Source of the DNA: Sphaerolaimus hirsutus
Taxonomy: Eukaryota > Nematoda > Chromadorea > Monhysterida > Sphaerolaimidae
Length of the DNA: 64,000 nt
Reading direction: 5' to 3'
Assembly (NCBI GenBank): GCA_964036195.1
Contig: OZ038452.1
Span: 18,470,704 to 18,534,703 of the forward strand
The translations under genes and the position numbers were made by a program. The notes under the pieces are model-generated. The model had not been told where the DNA came from. It worked only from the letters and a program-made list of their open reading frames with translations, and searched no databases. Below are positions 53,599-63,326 of the stretch, in pieces. Numbering within the stretch: the first letter of the stretch is position 1; every line of letters starts with the position of its first letter.

Positions 53599-54625
53599 TG
53601 ACCAAGTCCCCGTCGTAATAGACCCTAGGGATTATTTCAGCCGGCGCGGCGTTTTTAGTCTTCGCCACGTAGTATGTATACGGCTTAAAAGTGTCCTTAA
53701 TTCGCGCTATGTAATATATATTTGAAGAGAACTTTTGATCAGTAGACTTTGCGAATGTTTTGTGTATTCTAACCCTCACCGGGTCATTCAATGAAAACTT
53801 TACCTTTGGTCGTTTACGATGTGGAATGTTCTTCAATGAACCGCGCTCTAATTTTGGCTTGAATCTGGTTTCAAAAACCTGGCGATCATCCAGAATTGTC
53901 AACTGAATCGGCGCTTTATTACCTAAGTGCCGGCGCGGAGTTCTATTTATAGTGCTGACAATTTTTTGAAGAGCAAAGAAATAACGCTTGTGTTTTGTTA
54001 GCGCATAAAACTTGGCCAGTTTCACGCGAATGGTTGAAATTACTCTTTCAACTGGAGAATTCTTTTGGTAACTGGCTAGAGGCGTCAGTGTTATTCGTTC
54101 GCTCGACAAAAACTCTGTAAATTCTTTGCTTAAAAATTCTTTCCCAAAGTCGCAAAAGACTGTCTCGACAGTTCCTCCGCGTCCTTCAATTTCCCTCAAA
54201 ATTTCTTCAAATTTTTTTGTAACCTGACTGCCTGTTTTGTTCTTACATATCCTAAAGTGGATCATGCTCGAAAATGTATCAACGACTAACAATACTGCCG
54301 AGTTTCCGTAATTAGCTTTGGGTGGGCCTAAAAAGGCTAAATCTATACTTAGCGAGTTATATATACCCGTGCTGATTATGGGGCGGGTATTTCTCTTGTA
54401 CCTTTTGGTTTGTTTTGTCAAGACGTGGGCGGGTTGTCTCTGCAACCACGCGTCGACTTGTTTTCTTTTGACGGTCTCGTCGTATTTGCTAACTTCATTG
54501 TATAACACCTCGGCTCTAGAAAACAAAGCTTGAGTGATTTTTTTTGCTCTTATTTTCCCTCGAAGATATTTGCCATACCACAAGTATTCTAGCAATTGTT
54601 TTTGTTTTGTAGTCAATTTTTTCAT
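53507..54625 (-). CDS. Polinton integrase (retroviral rve type)
   Basis: 372 aa. DDE residues: Asp95 (SIDLAFLG), Asp159 (FCDFGKEF) and Glu193 (SPVERVI). An N-terminal helical region and a C-terminal SH3/chromo-like basic domain (about 275-345) flank the core. It inserts the element into the genome. The C-terminus overlaps the membrane-protein ORF. Confidence 0.92.
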   Translation of the reverse strand: MKKLTTKQKQLLEYLWYGKYLRGKIRAKKITQALFSRAEVLYNEVSKYDETVKRKQVDAWLQRQPAHVLTKQTKRYKRNTRPIISTGIYNSLSIDLAFLGPPKANYGNSAVLLVVDTFSSMIHFRICKNKTGSQVTKKFEEILREIEGRGGTVETVFCDFGKEFLSKEFTEFLSSERITLTPLASYQKNSPVERVISTIRVKLAKFYALTKHKRYFFALQKIVSTINRTPRRHLGNKAPIQLTILDDRQVFETRFKPKLERGSLKNIPHRKRPKVKFSLNDPVRVRIHKTFAKSTDQKFSSNIYYIARIKDTFKPYTYYVAKTKNAAPAEIIPRVYYDGDLVNVEEEKRPHQNGKFSEEISSTPHHRHGRRE

Positions 54626-54648
54626 CGTTGGTCGTCGATTTAACGGTA

Positions 54649-55506
54649 TTACCAGTTATTCTGAAGCCAATTGATTGTATGGTTAATCTTCTTCTTCTTC
54701 TTATGTATACCTCTACCGATTAGCCGATTCAACGTTTCCTGGTGAGTAGTGCGGGTATGTTTCGATTTTGGTGTCAAATAATCGGCAAATTCATCGAAGC
54801 CCACTGGCGGCGGCTTTCGCCGCGATATCGGGTCTAGTTTCGTAGTTGCATTGGAGGCGATATAATGCAAAATGTTTGAATAATTTGATGTCTTGATGGG
54901 TTTTTTAGTTTTCGGGCTGACTATTTGATTTTGTCGATCTACCGTAATTTTGTCCTTATATTTATCATGGAGTTTTTTCATTTTTTCAATCACGTCTCTG
55001 TCGTCGTCGTTGTCGTCGTCGTCGTCGTCTCCATCATCATCATCATCTGAAGGCAGGTCTATTTTAGGTTCTGAGAGTGTGACATCATCTAACCCGTCAC
55101 CGTTGTATGAGCTCTGGTCACTTTTTGCATCTTCAAAGTTTAGCACATCCGTGTCAGGGGTAGAAGGGGTGGGGGGGCGTTGGTCAGTGTCTGGTGTAGT
55201 GGGTGTTTCGTCGACACCACCATCACCGTTAGTCGGTTGATTTTCTGGAGGTTGCGCGTGGATGGTTACACTTTGAGGTGCTAATGTCTGGTCCGTTGGT
55301 GGCTTTTTTGAGTTTAAAATCGCGGTTATCTTGTTTCTAGCGGCTGCTAACAAATGTAATTTTTGTCTTTCTGTCAATTTCTTACTGTTGAGTATTTCAT
55401 TAATCAAACTTTGTAATTGTTCTGTACCAATTTGTTCATCGACAAATTTTTTCAACACATATTTGAAGTCGTTCACACTCGGATTAGATTTCTGCGTAGC
55501 AGACAT
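54649..55506 (-). CDS. unknown structural candidate, acidic middle, basic tail, 285 aa
   Basis: A helical N-terminal 70 residues are followed by Pro/Thr and Asp-rich stretches and a basic C-terminus. LIGRG at residues 262-266 fits the adenain consensus (M/I/L)-X-G-X-G; cleavage would free a 20-residue tail starting GIHKKKKK. No family is recognised. It sits between the integrase and a small basic protein. Confidence 0.6.
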   Translation of the reverse strand: MSATQKSNPSVNDFKYVLKKFVDEQIGTEQLQSLINEILNSKKLTERQKLHLLAAARNKITAILNSKKPPTDQTLAPQSVTIHAQPPENQPTNGDGGVDETPTTPDTDQRPPTPSTPDTDVLNFEDAKSDQSSYNGDGLDDVTLSEPKIDLPSDDDDDGDDDDDDNDDDRDVIEKMKKLHDKYKDKITVDRQNQIVSPKTKKPIKTSNYSNILHYIASNATTKLDPISRRKPPPVGFDEFADYLTPKSKHTRTTHQETLNRLIGRGIHKKKKKINHTINWLQNNW

Positions 55507-55508
55507 CT

Positions 55509-55877
55509 CTATAAGATCTTACAAGCAACCGAATTGATTAATAGTTTCAATAATTTGCAAGTGGCGTGCTTCGACAGAAGCTTCCTACCTTGTTTGAATG
55601 ATTTACACGTCGATAACGCCTCGATAAACGGCGTAAAATATTCTATAGACGATTTGGCTGGCTTACTGAGTATCTTCAAAAGGTTAGCATTATGAATGAC
55701 ATTATAAGTTATATCTAAAATTGAACAGATAATATTCTTATTAACCCTCTTTAAATATTGTCTCAATTTCTTATCACTGTTTATTAATGTTATTTTTTCC
55801 AGTCCTTTTTTATATTTTTCCACTCTGATAATCACTTTTCGTTTGCGTTCAGGTCTAGTTTTCGCTGCCGCGACCAT
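55509..55877 (-). CDS. small basic Polinton protein, 122 aa
   Basis: A Lys/Arg-rich N-terminus is followed by a helical body with an ICSILDITYNVIHN segment and a hydrophobic C-terminus. The pattern resembles a short protein commonly encoded next to the ATPase in Polintons, but its function is not known to me. It starts 6 nt after the ATPase stop. Confidence 0.6.
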   Translation of the reverse strand: MVAAAKTRPERKRKVIIRVEKYKKGLEKITLINSDKKLRQYLKRVNKNIICSILDITYNVIHNANLLKILSKPAKSSIEYFTPFIEALSTCKSFKQGRKLLSKHATCKLLKLLINSVACKIL

Positions 55878-55883
55878 CGTCTT

Positions 55884-56714
55884 TTAGCGTTGCTGCTGGT
55901 CAGATAACGTGAAGAATGTTTCACCGCCTTCCGCTTCGTCGTTGATGTTTGTTGTTCGAAGATCGTAAATAATCTGGTGATCTCCACTTTCTCGGAAAAC
56001 GTTTGCTCTCGCCTGAAAAATGGGGTGTGAGTTTTGAAAGGAAACTAATAAATAGCCGTATGGTTGTCTGATCACATCGTTATATGCGAGTAGGAATTTT
56101 CTTTTTTGGTCCGATTTACCAAACCAGCTGGCGGCTAGCGCGTTTACAACATATTCATTCGGATATCTGAATAATATCAAGAAACTGCAATTTCTTCGAA
56201 TTATTTTTAAACTGTGACTGGCGAAAGGATCTTGCATTTGCATCAATACTATAAGCTTTTTTGAGTGACTCACCGAGTTCGTGATAAGTCTGCTGGTGTA
56301 CCAATGCGGTAGAATTAGCTGCATGTCATCGTAGACGACTATTTGGGCATCTGGGCTATCTTCCAATGATGTTAACGATGGCACTTTATTTCTTTCCATG
56401 ATTTCCACATTGTCTGGATAATCTGCTAGCAGTTTCTGGTATACTGGATGATTAGACTGATTACTACCCGAACAAATCAATACCTTTTTGGGCTTTTCTT
56501 CTAAACCCGTGTTTCCATTCATGGCGTGTTGCAAGAATTTGAGACAAAAATTACTCTTTCCAGATCTACTCGGTCCTATAACTAGGTAAGATTGGCCGTA
56601 ATCCACGAAACGTACATCCGCTTCAGTGAAGAAGCGCTGTTTTGCTTCACCCATTTTTTTGGTGTGGTTTTTTGCCGCAAAAACCCCAAGGTACGCTATA
56701 TGGTCTGTTGCCAA
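55884..56714 (-). CDS. genome-packaging ATPase (FtsK/HerA-type, A32-like)
   Basis: 276 aa from the first Met. A start at Met21 (56654) is more likely because it nearly abuts the polymerase end. Walker A GPSRSGKS is at residues 47-54 and Walker B IVVYDD at 125-130. This ATPase pumps DNA into the capsid in related viruses. The N-terminal part overlaps the polymerase gene by up to 68 nt. Confidence 0.9.
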   Translation of the reverse strand: MATDHIAYLGVFAAKNHTKKMGEAKQRFFTEADVRFVDYGQSYLVIGPSRSGKSNFCLKFLQHAMNGNTGLEEKPKKVLICSGSNQSNHPVYQKLLADYPDNVEIMERNKVPSLTSLEDSPDAQIVVYDDMQLILPHWYTSRLITNSVSHSKKLIVLMQMQDPFASHSLKIIRRNCSFLILFRYPNEYVVNALAASWFGKSDQKRKFLLAYNDVIRQPYGYLLVSFQNSHPIFQARANVFRESGDHQIIYDLRTTNINDEAEGGETFFTLSDQQQR

Positions 56715-59700
56715 ACCAGTAATGATATCTTTTCTTCAGTTGAAAGTGGAGTTTTTTAACGGATGTATTTGTAGAAACAAATGTTAAACTGGGGTTGTGC
56801 TTAAACTGAAGGTTGTACGTATTTATATCATGCTTGGGATAATTTTCGGGTGAAAAGTATGAAATCAATTGTCTTTTCAGCTGATTACTCTGCAGTAAAT
56901 ATCTATTCTGGTTAGTTAATCTAACACCTTTCGCTTTCAAAACCGTGTACGCGTTATTCGGGTTGTCCTTTTTGCGGTATGTAAGCGAGTAAAACTTGTT
57001 AGCTATGCCGACAAATTCACTTACGAATTCATCCGAGGGCACGTCGTTACCTAGGCAACCTAAAAAACCTGGATTCGTTTCCGGGTGAAAGTCATTTTCA
57101 CCTGCTGAATAATAACAAGAATCTGTATCAGTGTACAACAGTTGATTATAGGAAAACTGTTCTAAAAGTCTTTGTAGAATTGCTCTGGCGTAACTGGTGA
57201 TGTACAAAGCTAAAATGAGGCATGAATTGGTTGAATTTTGAACATATTCATTACTTACTTTCAACTTGACCCGAGCAATCTTTTTATCCATTATGAAAAT
57301 TTCATCTATCTCATTCATCGGGGAAAAAACTGTTGTCATAAATTTTGTGGTATCCTTAATAAAAATGTATTTTGATTTTTCACTGTTCAAACCTAATTGA
57401 CCGTACGAACTGTTGAGTAGTAATTTGCATACTTTGCTTTTTGCCGTGTTTTCTTCAAACTTGTCTGGATCTAAATGATATCGCTCAATTTGAGCAAACT
57501 TTTCACAGAACTGCAACTTATCTGCTTTATTTTTGAAGTTGTGTTTGGCAGAAAGAACTTTCAGGGCAAAAATTTTGTCTATAAATGAACTGAACAGTCC
57601 TTCTGTCGGATTTTCAGGCGTCCACTGGGATGTGTGATCAAAAATCAATGCCTCGTACGCGTGTACGATGCGATAGTTTCTCTCCAAAGCCATATTCAAA
57701 CAGTTTACAGACCATGTACCGGATAGTTTTCTTTGTTTGTCTGTACACCGGCAAGTGTAGGATCCATCGGGAGGGGGTAGCTTTTCCTTACCTGATGCGT
57801 ATTTTTTAGCGCAGTTGTGACAGAGCGTGTAGACGGAAAATTCATCAATTTTTGTTGGTAAGCACGGTAATAGCAAATCTCTCGGCGGCAAAATATCTAG
57901 CTTTAAAACGCCGGCGACAAATGGTAACTTTTCGTCTGAATAACCGTCTAAAAAGTAAAGTTCTTCTTGAGTCAAGACTCTCGGCGCTTTGATGGGCATC
58001 GGGTAGCATTTCATAGCGTATGGGAATTGACTAACTATATCTACGGCATTGATGGTTGATTTGCTATCAAAAGCTAATGGTAGGTTATCGTCAGTCAAGT
58101 TCCCACCGGGGTTCGTGCTGGCAAAGCAGCTGAAAACCTCTGTTCTGCCTCCGAAATACGAATTTCGCATATTAAGCGGCTCCTGAACCTTCGTCGAGTT
58201 GAAGATTTTGGCAAATTTTGAACTGGTTTTTCTCAACCTATCGATATCGCACCCCCACCAGAGTTCGATCTTGATGTTTGTCTGTTGTTCTATCAATTTT
58301 ACCCTCCGCATAGTGTTGTCGTAATTTTCCTTGTGCGTTAAGTGAGATTGCCTGAATCTGGTGTATCTTGAGGGGAAACAGCTGACGCAGCCGTGGATTA
58401 CGCAGCCTAAAAACTCTCTGAAGAAGCTGATGCGTTGCTTTTCAGCATCCTGGTACACGACGCAGTCGATTTTGAAATTTCTATACGTATTCGTTTGAGG
58501 ATCGTGGCAAGTGACAATTTTTTCGCCGCCGTGTGATCTGGAATATTGTATGTATTCGTTATTGTGGAATCTGGCTAATGCTACTATACTCTTCAGAGCC
58601 CACTTACTCTGGTTGTCTCTGGTGTTGAAGGTGTTGTTTGGCGGTGTGTGTAATATCAAGGACGTGTCGACGTGTTGACTCTTCCAAATGAAGTTTGCTA
58701 GGGAGCTGAGACTTCTTGAATTGAGGTGGGGTATAATGTGAAAAGTTTCAAATATTTCCCTTGAAAATTTCAAAAATGCTTCCTGCAACACCATAACGTC
58801 TGATTTGATGTATTCAAAACATTCATTTTTGATATTGAACTCGTTGTTTTTGTTTTTGTCATACCATTCCAAGAATTTAGTCCGCTCTTCACTTTTCATA
58901 TTGTCGACGTCGTAATATTTGGGTAAGGGAAGCCTCTCGTACGTCTCTTCCAAGTTGTGTTGCGTCATAATCCCGTGAGGAAATGCGCCTTTGCGGGAGA
59001 CGCAGTTAAATGCTTTACCGACTTGCGCTAAACTCATGGGAAAGTATTTTAGGGAACAGAGAAAGCTAATTTTTGAGTTAAGACGCATATAAAAAATACG
59101 CCGACCGTTCGATAGAACGAGTTTTGGAATTCGGCCGTGTTTTACAAAAAGGGATAGTAATTCACACAAATCAAAGCTCAAGTTGTGGGCTATGACCGTT
59201 AAATTTATGTGTTGCTTGTGGTCCATTAAAAAATAATAAAACTTTGAAATAGCATCCATGCCGTATAAAAATCTGGTGCAGTTTGAGCATGACCGGCAAG
59301 CGTCGCTCTCGAAAAAGCACTCATTGCATCTTTTAACGCAGTAGACTGCGTATGTTTTGTGTACCTTGCGATAAATGTTCTCTGTTTTTTTGTCATCATC
59401 ATCCCATGGTTGTCGATTTGTCTCCACAATTGGCTGTTGTAACGTCTCTGTGTCATAGAAAATGACCTGAAATGGTTTGCCTGGATGTTTTCGCTCAAAT
59501 GGTATGGGCGCTTGAAAAAAACACTCAAATTGATGGCTGCGGAAGCTTTTTTCCTGCGGGACATACGCCTTGCAATAGGAACACATGGTGAAACCGCAAT
59601 TATCGTGATTTTGACTTAAAATTATCTTTTTATTGCATTTTTTACAAAAATAAACGCATTGACATATGGTCAATGGGTCGCAGGTTTGGGGTGATCGCGG

Positions 59701-61134
59701 ATGGTTGTCTTCCAAGTTTTGCGTTTCCGTGTTGGATAGTTGTTGATTTTCTTCATCTGAAGAATCGGGGTCGTAAACTTTTGTGACTGGGTAATTAGAC
59801 TTGTGAGGGAATATATTTACCAAGTGGTTCTGGTAGCATGTCCTGTTGTAGAAATTCCTATTGCAACGTTGGCAGTTGATAGTATTTTCACCTTTATCAA
59901 TTGGACAAATACCATCCGCATAACACATGGGGCAGCTCGATTTTGAGCATTTACACATCGCGTCTCTTGTGAAAATTATCTTATTGCAGCATTCTGTTAC
60001 TCTGTAGCAGTTAGCTAAAGCGCTTATTGATCTAATCAAAATCACATGCTCTTTATCATAAAGCAAGTCGATCCATGTTTTATTTTTACTATCTGAATCT
60101 TTGAAGATCATTTCTATACCGCCGCACTCTAACGCCCACACTCTACATCCGTAAGATAAGTGTTTCATAATCGGCGGGTACCTATTCAGGGCCTTCGTCA
60201 ACGCTTTTATATTTTCATACAAATCGCTTTTTGTTCTGTCGTAGTTGCATGTTTTTGAGGCGAATGTTATAAATTTCTCAACATCTTTTTCCAGCATCGT
60301 GCAGCGCCCTCTTTTATTTTTTCTTTTATATTTTTTGAACAGACTGCGTTTTTTCATCACCGACGCTATCAAGCTCTGGCGTCCCATGAATATGCATATG
60401 GGTAAACACTGATCGCTCAGGGTCGGTATGTCCGGCGGGTTGTACAATGCTCTCTTGTGGTAGGCTATTCTACCGGCCACATCGGGTAACAGTTGAGTGA
60501 GAGAATTAAAACCTTTTGCTATTACATCTTTCCTTTCGACTGTGGTTATGTTAACTGAAAATCCATTGAGCAGGTTGTCATCTTCTAGGCCTGCAGATTG
60601 GAAAATCATTTCCACTCTATTCAGGATTGAAGCTACCGAGACATTCTGTAGATGCGTGATTTTAGATAAAATGTAACCACGATCAAAACTTTTAGACATC
60701 ACCTTGATGCCTACGTAAATCCTTTTCTTTGCATCATCCGGCTGGTCTTCGTTGAAATAGTCTATGTAAACTTTCTCAAGACACCTCGCTAACACATATT
60801 CTAAAAAAGTAATTGGGTCATCTACTTTGTCCTGTAAATTTGAAGAAAACTCGATATTATAAACATAATAATTTGTGTAAAATTTACCATTTTTCTCCAA
60901 CCATGGTTCTTCGATTCGAAACAGATTCTTCCAAGCGGGTTCGCTTTCTTCAATACTTTGAATGTTGTTCTTTAGGAACTCGTAATGTTTATTCAAGGTT
61001 ATCTCTTCCGCCTCTGCGTGTTCTGCTATTTTGTCCTCATTGATCTGGTCTGCGCTGTCGTCCGATGACAGTTCCAATTCCTCTGTCGCGGGCGCGGCGG
61101 CATCGTCTACCAGTTTGTATGATAGTTGCTCCAT
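56647..61134 (-). CDS. protein-primed DNA polymerase B
   Basis: 1495 aa, intact. Exonuclease motifs: FYDTET (Asp561), SFDL (Asp655) and KSDVMVL (Asp779). Polymerase motifs: A, DIVSQFPYAM (Asp1032); B, KLLLNSSYGQLG (near 1241); C, YTDTDS (Asp1336). An N-terminal extension holds a Cys-rich zinc cluster (about residues 380-470) and further CxxC pairs at about 490-525. This enzyme replicates linear genomes from a protein primer. It is read leftward from the divergent control region. Confidence 0.95.
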   Translation of the reverse strand: MEQLSYKLVDDAAAPATEELELSSDDSADQINEDKIAEHAEAEEITLNKHYEFLKNNIQSIEESEPAWKNLFRIEEPWLEKNGKFYTNYYVYNIEFSSNLQDKVDDPITFLEYVLARCLEKVYIDYFNEDQPDDAKKRIYVGIKVMSKSFDRGYILSKITHLQNVSVASILNRVEMIFQSAGLEDDNLLNGFSVNITTVERKDVIAKGFNSLTQLLPDVAGRIAYHKRALYNPPDIPTLSDQCLPICIFMGRQSLIASVMKKRSLFKKYKRKNKRGRCTMLEKDVEKFITFASKTCNYDRTKSDLYENIKALTKALNRYPPIMKHLSYGCRVWALECGGIEMIFKDSDSKNKTWIDLLYDKEHVILIRSISALANCYRVTECCNKIIFTRDAMCKCSKSSCPMCYADGICPIDKGENTINCQRCNRNFYNRTCYQNHLVNIFPHKSNYPVTKVYDPDSSDEENQQLSNTETQNLEDNHPRSPQTCDPLTICQCVYFCKKCNKKIILSQNHDNCGFTMCSYCKAYVPQEKSFRSHQFECFFQAPIPFERKHPGKPFQVIFYDTETLQQPIVETNRQPWDDDDKKTENIYRKVHKTYAVYCVKRCNECFFESDACRSCSNCTRFLYGMDAISKFYYFLMDHKQHINLTVIAHNLSFDLCELLSLFVKHGRIPKLVLSNGRRIFYMRLNSKISFLCSLKYFPMSLAQVGKAFNCVSRKGAFPHGIMTQHNLEETYERLPLPKYYDVDNMKSEERTKFLEWYDKNKNNEFNIKNECFEYIKSDVMVLQEAFLKFSREIFETFHIIPHLNSRSLSSLANFIWKSQHVDTSLILHTPPNNTFNTRDNQSKWALKSIVALARFHNNEYIQYSRSHGGEKIVTCHDPQTNTYRNFKIDCVVYQDAEKQRISFFREFLGCVIHGCVSCFPSRYTRFRQSHLTHKENYDNTMRRVKLIEQQTNIKIELWWGCDIDRLRKTSSKFAKIFNSTKVQEPLNMRNSYFGGRTEVFSCFASTNPGGNLTDDNLPLAFDSKSTINAVDIVSQFPYAMKCYPMPIKAPRVLTQEELYFLDGYSDEKLPFVAGVLKLDILPPRDLLLPCLPTKIDEFSVYTLCHNCAKKYASGKEKLPPPDGSYTCRCTDKQRKLSGTWSVNCLNMALERNYRIVHAYEALIFDHTSQWTPENPTEGLFSSFIDKIFALKVLSAKHNFKNKADKLQFCEKFAQIERYHLDPDKFEENTAKSKVCKLLLNSSYGQLGLNSEKSKYIFIKDTTKFMTTVFSPMNEIDEIFIMDKKIARVKLKVSNEYVQNSTNSCLILALYITSYARAILQRLLEQFSYNQLLYTDTDSCYYSAGENDFHPETNPGFLGCLGNDVPSDEFVSEFVGIANKFYSLTYRKKDNPNNAYTVLKAKGVRLTNQNRYLLQSNQLKRQLISYFSPENYPKHDINTYNLQFKHNPSLTFVSTNTSVKKLHFQLKKRYHYWFGNRPYSVPWGFCGKKPHQKNG

Positions 61135-61180
61135 AGGATGCTCAGTGCGTTGAATGAGAGAGCGATTATTACTAACTAGT

Positions 61181-61189
61181 TTTTATATG
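61181..61189 (-). promoter_or_regulatory. TATA box for the polymerase gene
   Basis: CATATAAAA on the minus strand lies about 47 nt upstream of the polymerase start codon. Confidence 0.5.
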
Positions 61190-61197
61190 AGAAAATT

Positions 61198-61285
61198 CTG
61201 GCATATCGCCAGAATTTGGCATCCCGCCAGCGTGCTCAAAATTTACGTTATATGTCTGGCTAGAATCCATCTGGCGTTATGCCAA
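61198..61285. promoter_or_regulatory. three NFI-like palindromes in the divergent spacer
   Basis: CTGGC-N5-GCCAG (61198-61212), TTGGC-N5-GCCAG (61216-61230) and CTGGC-N5-GCCAA (61271-61285) each keep the TGGC-N5-GCCA core of nuclear factor I sites. A half site TCTGGC lies at about 61255. Adenovirus replication origins use NFI sites. Here they may control the divergent promoters or replication. Confidence 0.6.
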
Positions 61286-61303
61286 GGGTGTTCATGTGAG
61301 TGA

Positions 61304-61310
61304 TATAAAA
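61304..61310 (+). promoter_or_regulatory. TATA box for the rightward gene series
   Basis: TATAAAA lies about 150 nt upstream of a strong splice donor at 61457. Confidence 0.6.
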
Positions 61311-61456
61311 GGAGCTTCAGCAGTACTTTGTTGGTAGTTGAAAAAATATATAATCGACCGACAGCCGCTAGCTGGAGGAACGCTGTTGGACCCGCTGATC
61401 ATCTCGCGTCTCTATTGATTTTAGACAGCCCGGACTGATATTGATATCAACTGAAG

Positions 61457-61525
61457 GTGAGTGTCATTTTGATTAATTCAGGTCGCTTAAAGGTAATTAA
61501 AAATAAGAGTAACAATCATTTGCAG
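61457..61525 (+). other. leader intron, 69 nt
   Basis: The donor AAG|GTGAGT and acceptor TTTGCAG lie directly before the ATG at 61526. The non-coding exon upstream would be the shared leader of the right-arm transcripts. Confidence 0.65.
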
Positions 61526-62038
61526 ATGGCTGTTTCTCGAGTAAGAGATATAGAGGTGGAATTACTCACGTTGAGTGAGAACGTATTTGTGCACAGTCAA
61601 ATAAGTGGTGGAGAATTTCAAAAACTTTTTCGAGCCCACAAAAAGGAGACTAAACGAAGAAAGTACAAGTTGAGAAAGTTTGATACAAACATAGCCATGT
61701 GTAGGTTGGCGTCAAAAATAAGGGATACGTGTAAATTGTTGCCAAATTCTATCAAGTTAGATGTTATTTTGAGGACTCATATTCATAGGGAAAAGTTATC
61801 CAAAATATTGAAGATGTATAAGTGTAAAGACCGGAAAATTAGAATCAAAGTATTCTTTCACATTGAAAAGAGGAATGCTAATAGAAACACCAGATTGGCT
61901 CTTCTTTTATTTTGGGTAAAAGATTTGAATTTCTCTTTGAACTTGAGAAACCCTTTGTTTATATTTACATGGTTAGGGGATGAATGCTGTGATGATTCCG
62001 ACTACATTTCTTCCGATGGTGACAGTATAAACTCGTAA
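61526..62038 (+). CDS. unknown right-arm protein 1, 170 aa
   Basis: It starts MAVSRVRDIEVEL right after a 3' splice site. It is Lys/Arg-rich, with an acidic DDSDYISSDGDS tail. The open frame extends upstream into the intron, but the splice signals favour the ATG at 61526. No family is recognised. Confidence 0.6.
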   Translation: MAVSRVRDIEVELLTLSENVFVHSQISGGEFQKLFRAHKKETKRRKYKLRKFDTNIAMCRLASKIRDTCKLLPNSIKLDVILRTHIHREKLSKILKMYKCKDRKIRIKVFFHIEKRNANRNTRLALLLFWVKDLNFSLNLRNPLFIFTWLGDECCDDSDYISSDGDSINS

Positions 62039-62051
62039 ACGCAACTCAGAT

Positions 62052-62426
62052 ATGGGACAATTACTATCGACAAAGTACCAGTTAGAAGGTAGCAAATATA
62101 AAAATACAGAGCAGTTGATGGATGAAATCGGTGATAAATTTAAGGATAAATTTTGTGATAAATGCATCTATGTAGTGTCAGTAGTGTTTGTTCCAAGGGC
62201 GTTAGGTATATCGAAAGAAAATATAGGCGAATACTACGATAAAAAAGTGAAATCACTCGTGGATAGGCAGGAGTTGGAATGCAGATACCTTTTTTATTGC
62301 AAAGATAGGGCTATTGAATTTATGGAAAAAGAGTCCACCGATATTTGCGATTCGTTGCATAAAGCTCACGTAATTTATGAATTTAAACTAAACGATGTTA
62401 TAATGAAATCTGTTTACCCCGCATAG
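62052..62426 (+). CDS. unknown right-arm protein 2, 124 aa, possible myristoylation
   Basis: It starts MGQLLSTKY; Gly2 with Ser6 fits an N-myristoylation signal. A CAACTCAG acceptor ends 2 nt before the ATG. The stretch RAIEFM is loosely echoed by QAINFM in the next protein, so they may be distant paralogues. Confidence 0.55.
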   Translation: MGQLLSTKYQLEGSKYKNTEQLMDEIGDKFKDKFCDKCIYVVSVVFVPRALGISKENIGEYYDKKVKSLVDRQELECRYLFYCKDRAIEFMEKESTDICDSLHKAHVIYEFKLNDVIMKSVYPA

Positions 62427-62428
62427 AC

Positions 62429-62893
62429 ATGAGCAGAAAAAAAGTTTTGAGAGAGTTGAAGGAGTATGTCAAAACTTCGCCGCGATACGCTGTATATGAC
62501 TGTCACCAATGCATGCTAATTGAAATAAAATGGGATGATTTTAAAGGTAAAAATGTGACAGAGTGGTCAAAAGTTTTTGAAAGTTATTTAAGCAATAAAA
62601 ATTTTGTTAAGTTTAAGACAAAATCACAGGCAATAAATTTTATGTGTAGAAGATTAGTGGATAAAGATAAAAGTGGATTTGAAGATGGTGTAGAAACGGT
62701 GCTCATTTTGAACGAAGTATATGTGAGGAATAAATTTGAGATAATAAATCTACGTGAGTACGAGGATTATCGGTACATGTTTGAAAATGATTTGAGGCAC
62801 CAAATACAACATGCAGATGAGGGTGAAGAACGGTTTTGTCATGAAAAGGAGGGATGCGATGTCGAGTTGGAGAGTCACAAAATATGGAATTAG
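62429..62893 (+). CDS. unknown right-arm protein 3, 154 aa
   Basis: The acceptor TACCCCGCATAG ends 2 nt before its ATG. It is a charged protein of unknown family. Its end overlaps the next ORF by about 77 nt in another frame. Confidence 0.55.
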   Translation: MSRKKVLRELKEYVKTSPRYAVYDCHQCMLIEIKWDDFKGKNVTEWSKVFESYLSNKNFVKFKTKSQAINFMCRRLVDKDKSGFEDGVETVLILNEVYVRNKFEIINLREYEDYRYMFENDLRHQIQHADEGEERFCHEKEGCDVELESHKIWN

Positions 62894-63308
62894 TTATTGC
62901 ACAAAGGCTATCAGTAATTACTCATTTTTAGATCAATTAAGTTCATTGGGAGATGAAAGTAAAATAAATTTATCATTTAAAGGCAAAGTATCCATAAACA
63001 CACCCATGGTGAAATTGTTAGAAGAGTTAGTGACACATAAGTTGATTCCATTTAAAATTTTTGCATTTTTAGTGATGAAATTGGGATCTAGGTTGACTTT
63101 GAAGACTTTTGACCATCCGCTATCCGGATACAGGATATTCCATTTTATTATACTTAGGCAGTATCAGGTACCATTGTTGGAGAGGTCTGGTAGAGAATTG
63201 ATTGATAAGCGGTACACAATATGGTTAAATGGAATTAATTTGAATTACTTTTGTACAGATCGTAAAAATCCCGAAAAATTTAGCATGAGGTTTTCATCAT
63301 TATTTTAA
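62817..63308 (+). CDS. right-arm protein 4, paralogue of protein 5
   Basis: The start is taken at the ATG after ATGCAG (62817). MSSWRVTKY at 62859 is an alternative. The C-terminal part shares an IWLNGINLNYF block with protein 5 (LWLNGVNLNYY) and similar spacing before it (a HKLIPFKIFAFLV stretch against DLIPFNLAML). The function is unknown. Confidence 0.6.
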   Translation: MRVKNGFVMKRRDAMSSWRVTKYGISYCTKAISNYSFLDQLSSLGDESKINLSFKGKVSINTPMVKLLEELVTHKLIPFKIFAFLVMKLGSRLTLKTFDHPLSGYRIFHFIILRQYQVPLLERSGRELIDKRYTIWLNGINLNYFCTDRKNPEKFSMRFSSLF

Positions 63309-63326
63309 ATGCCGTGCATTTTTCAG

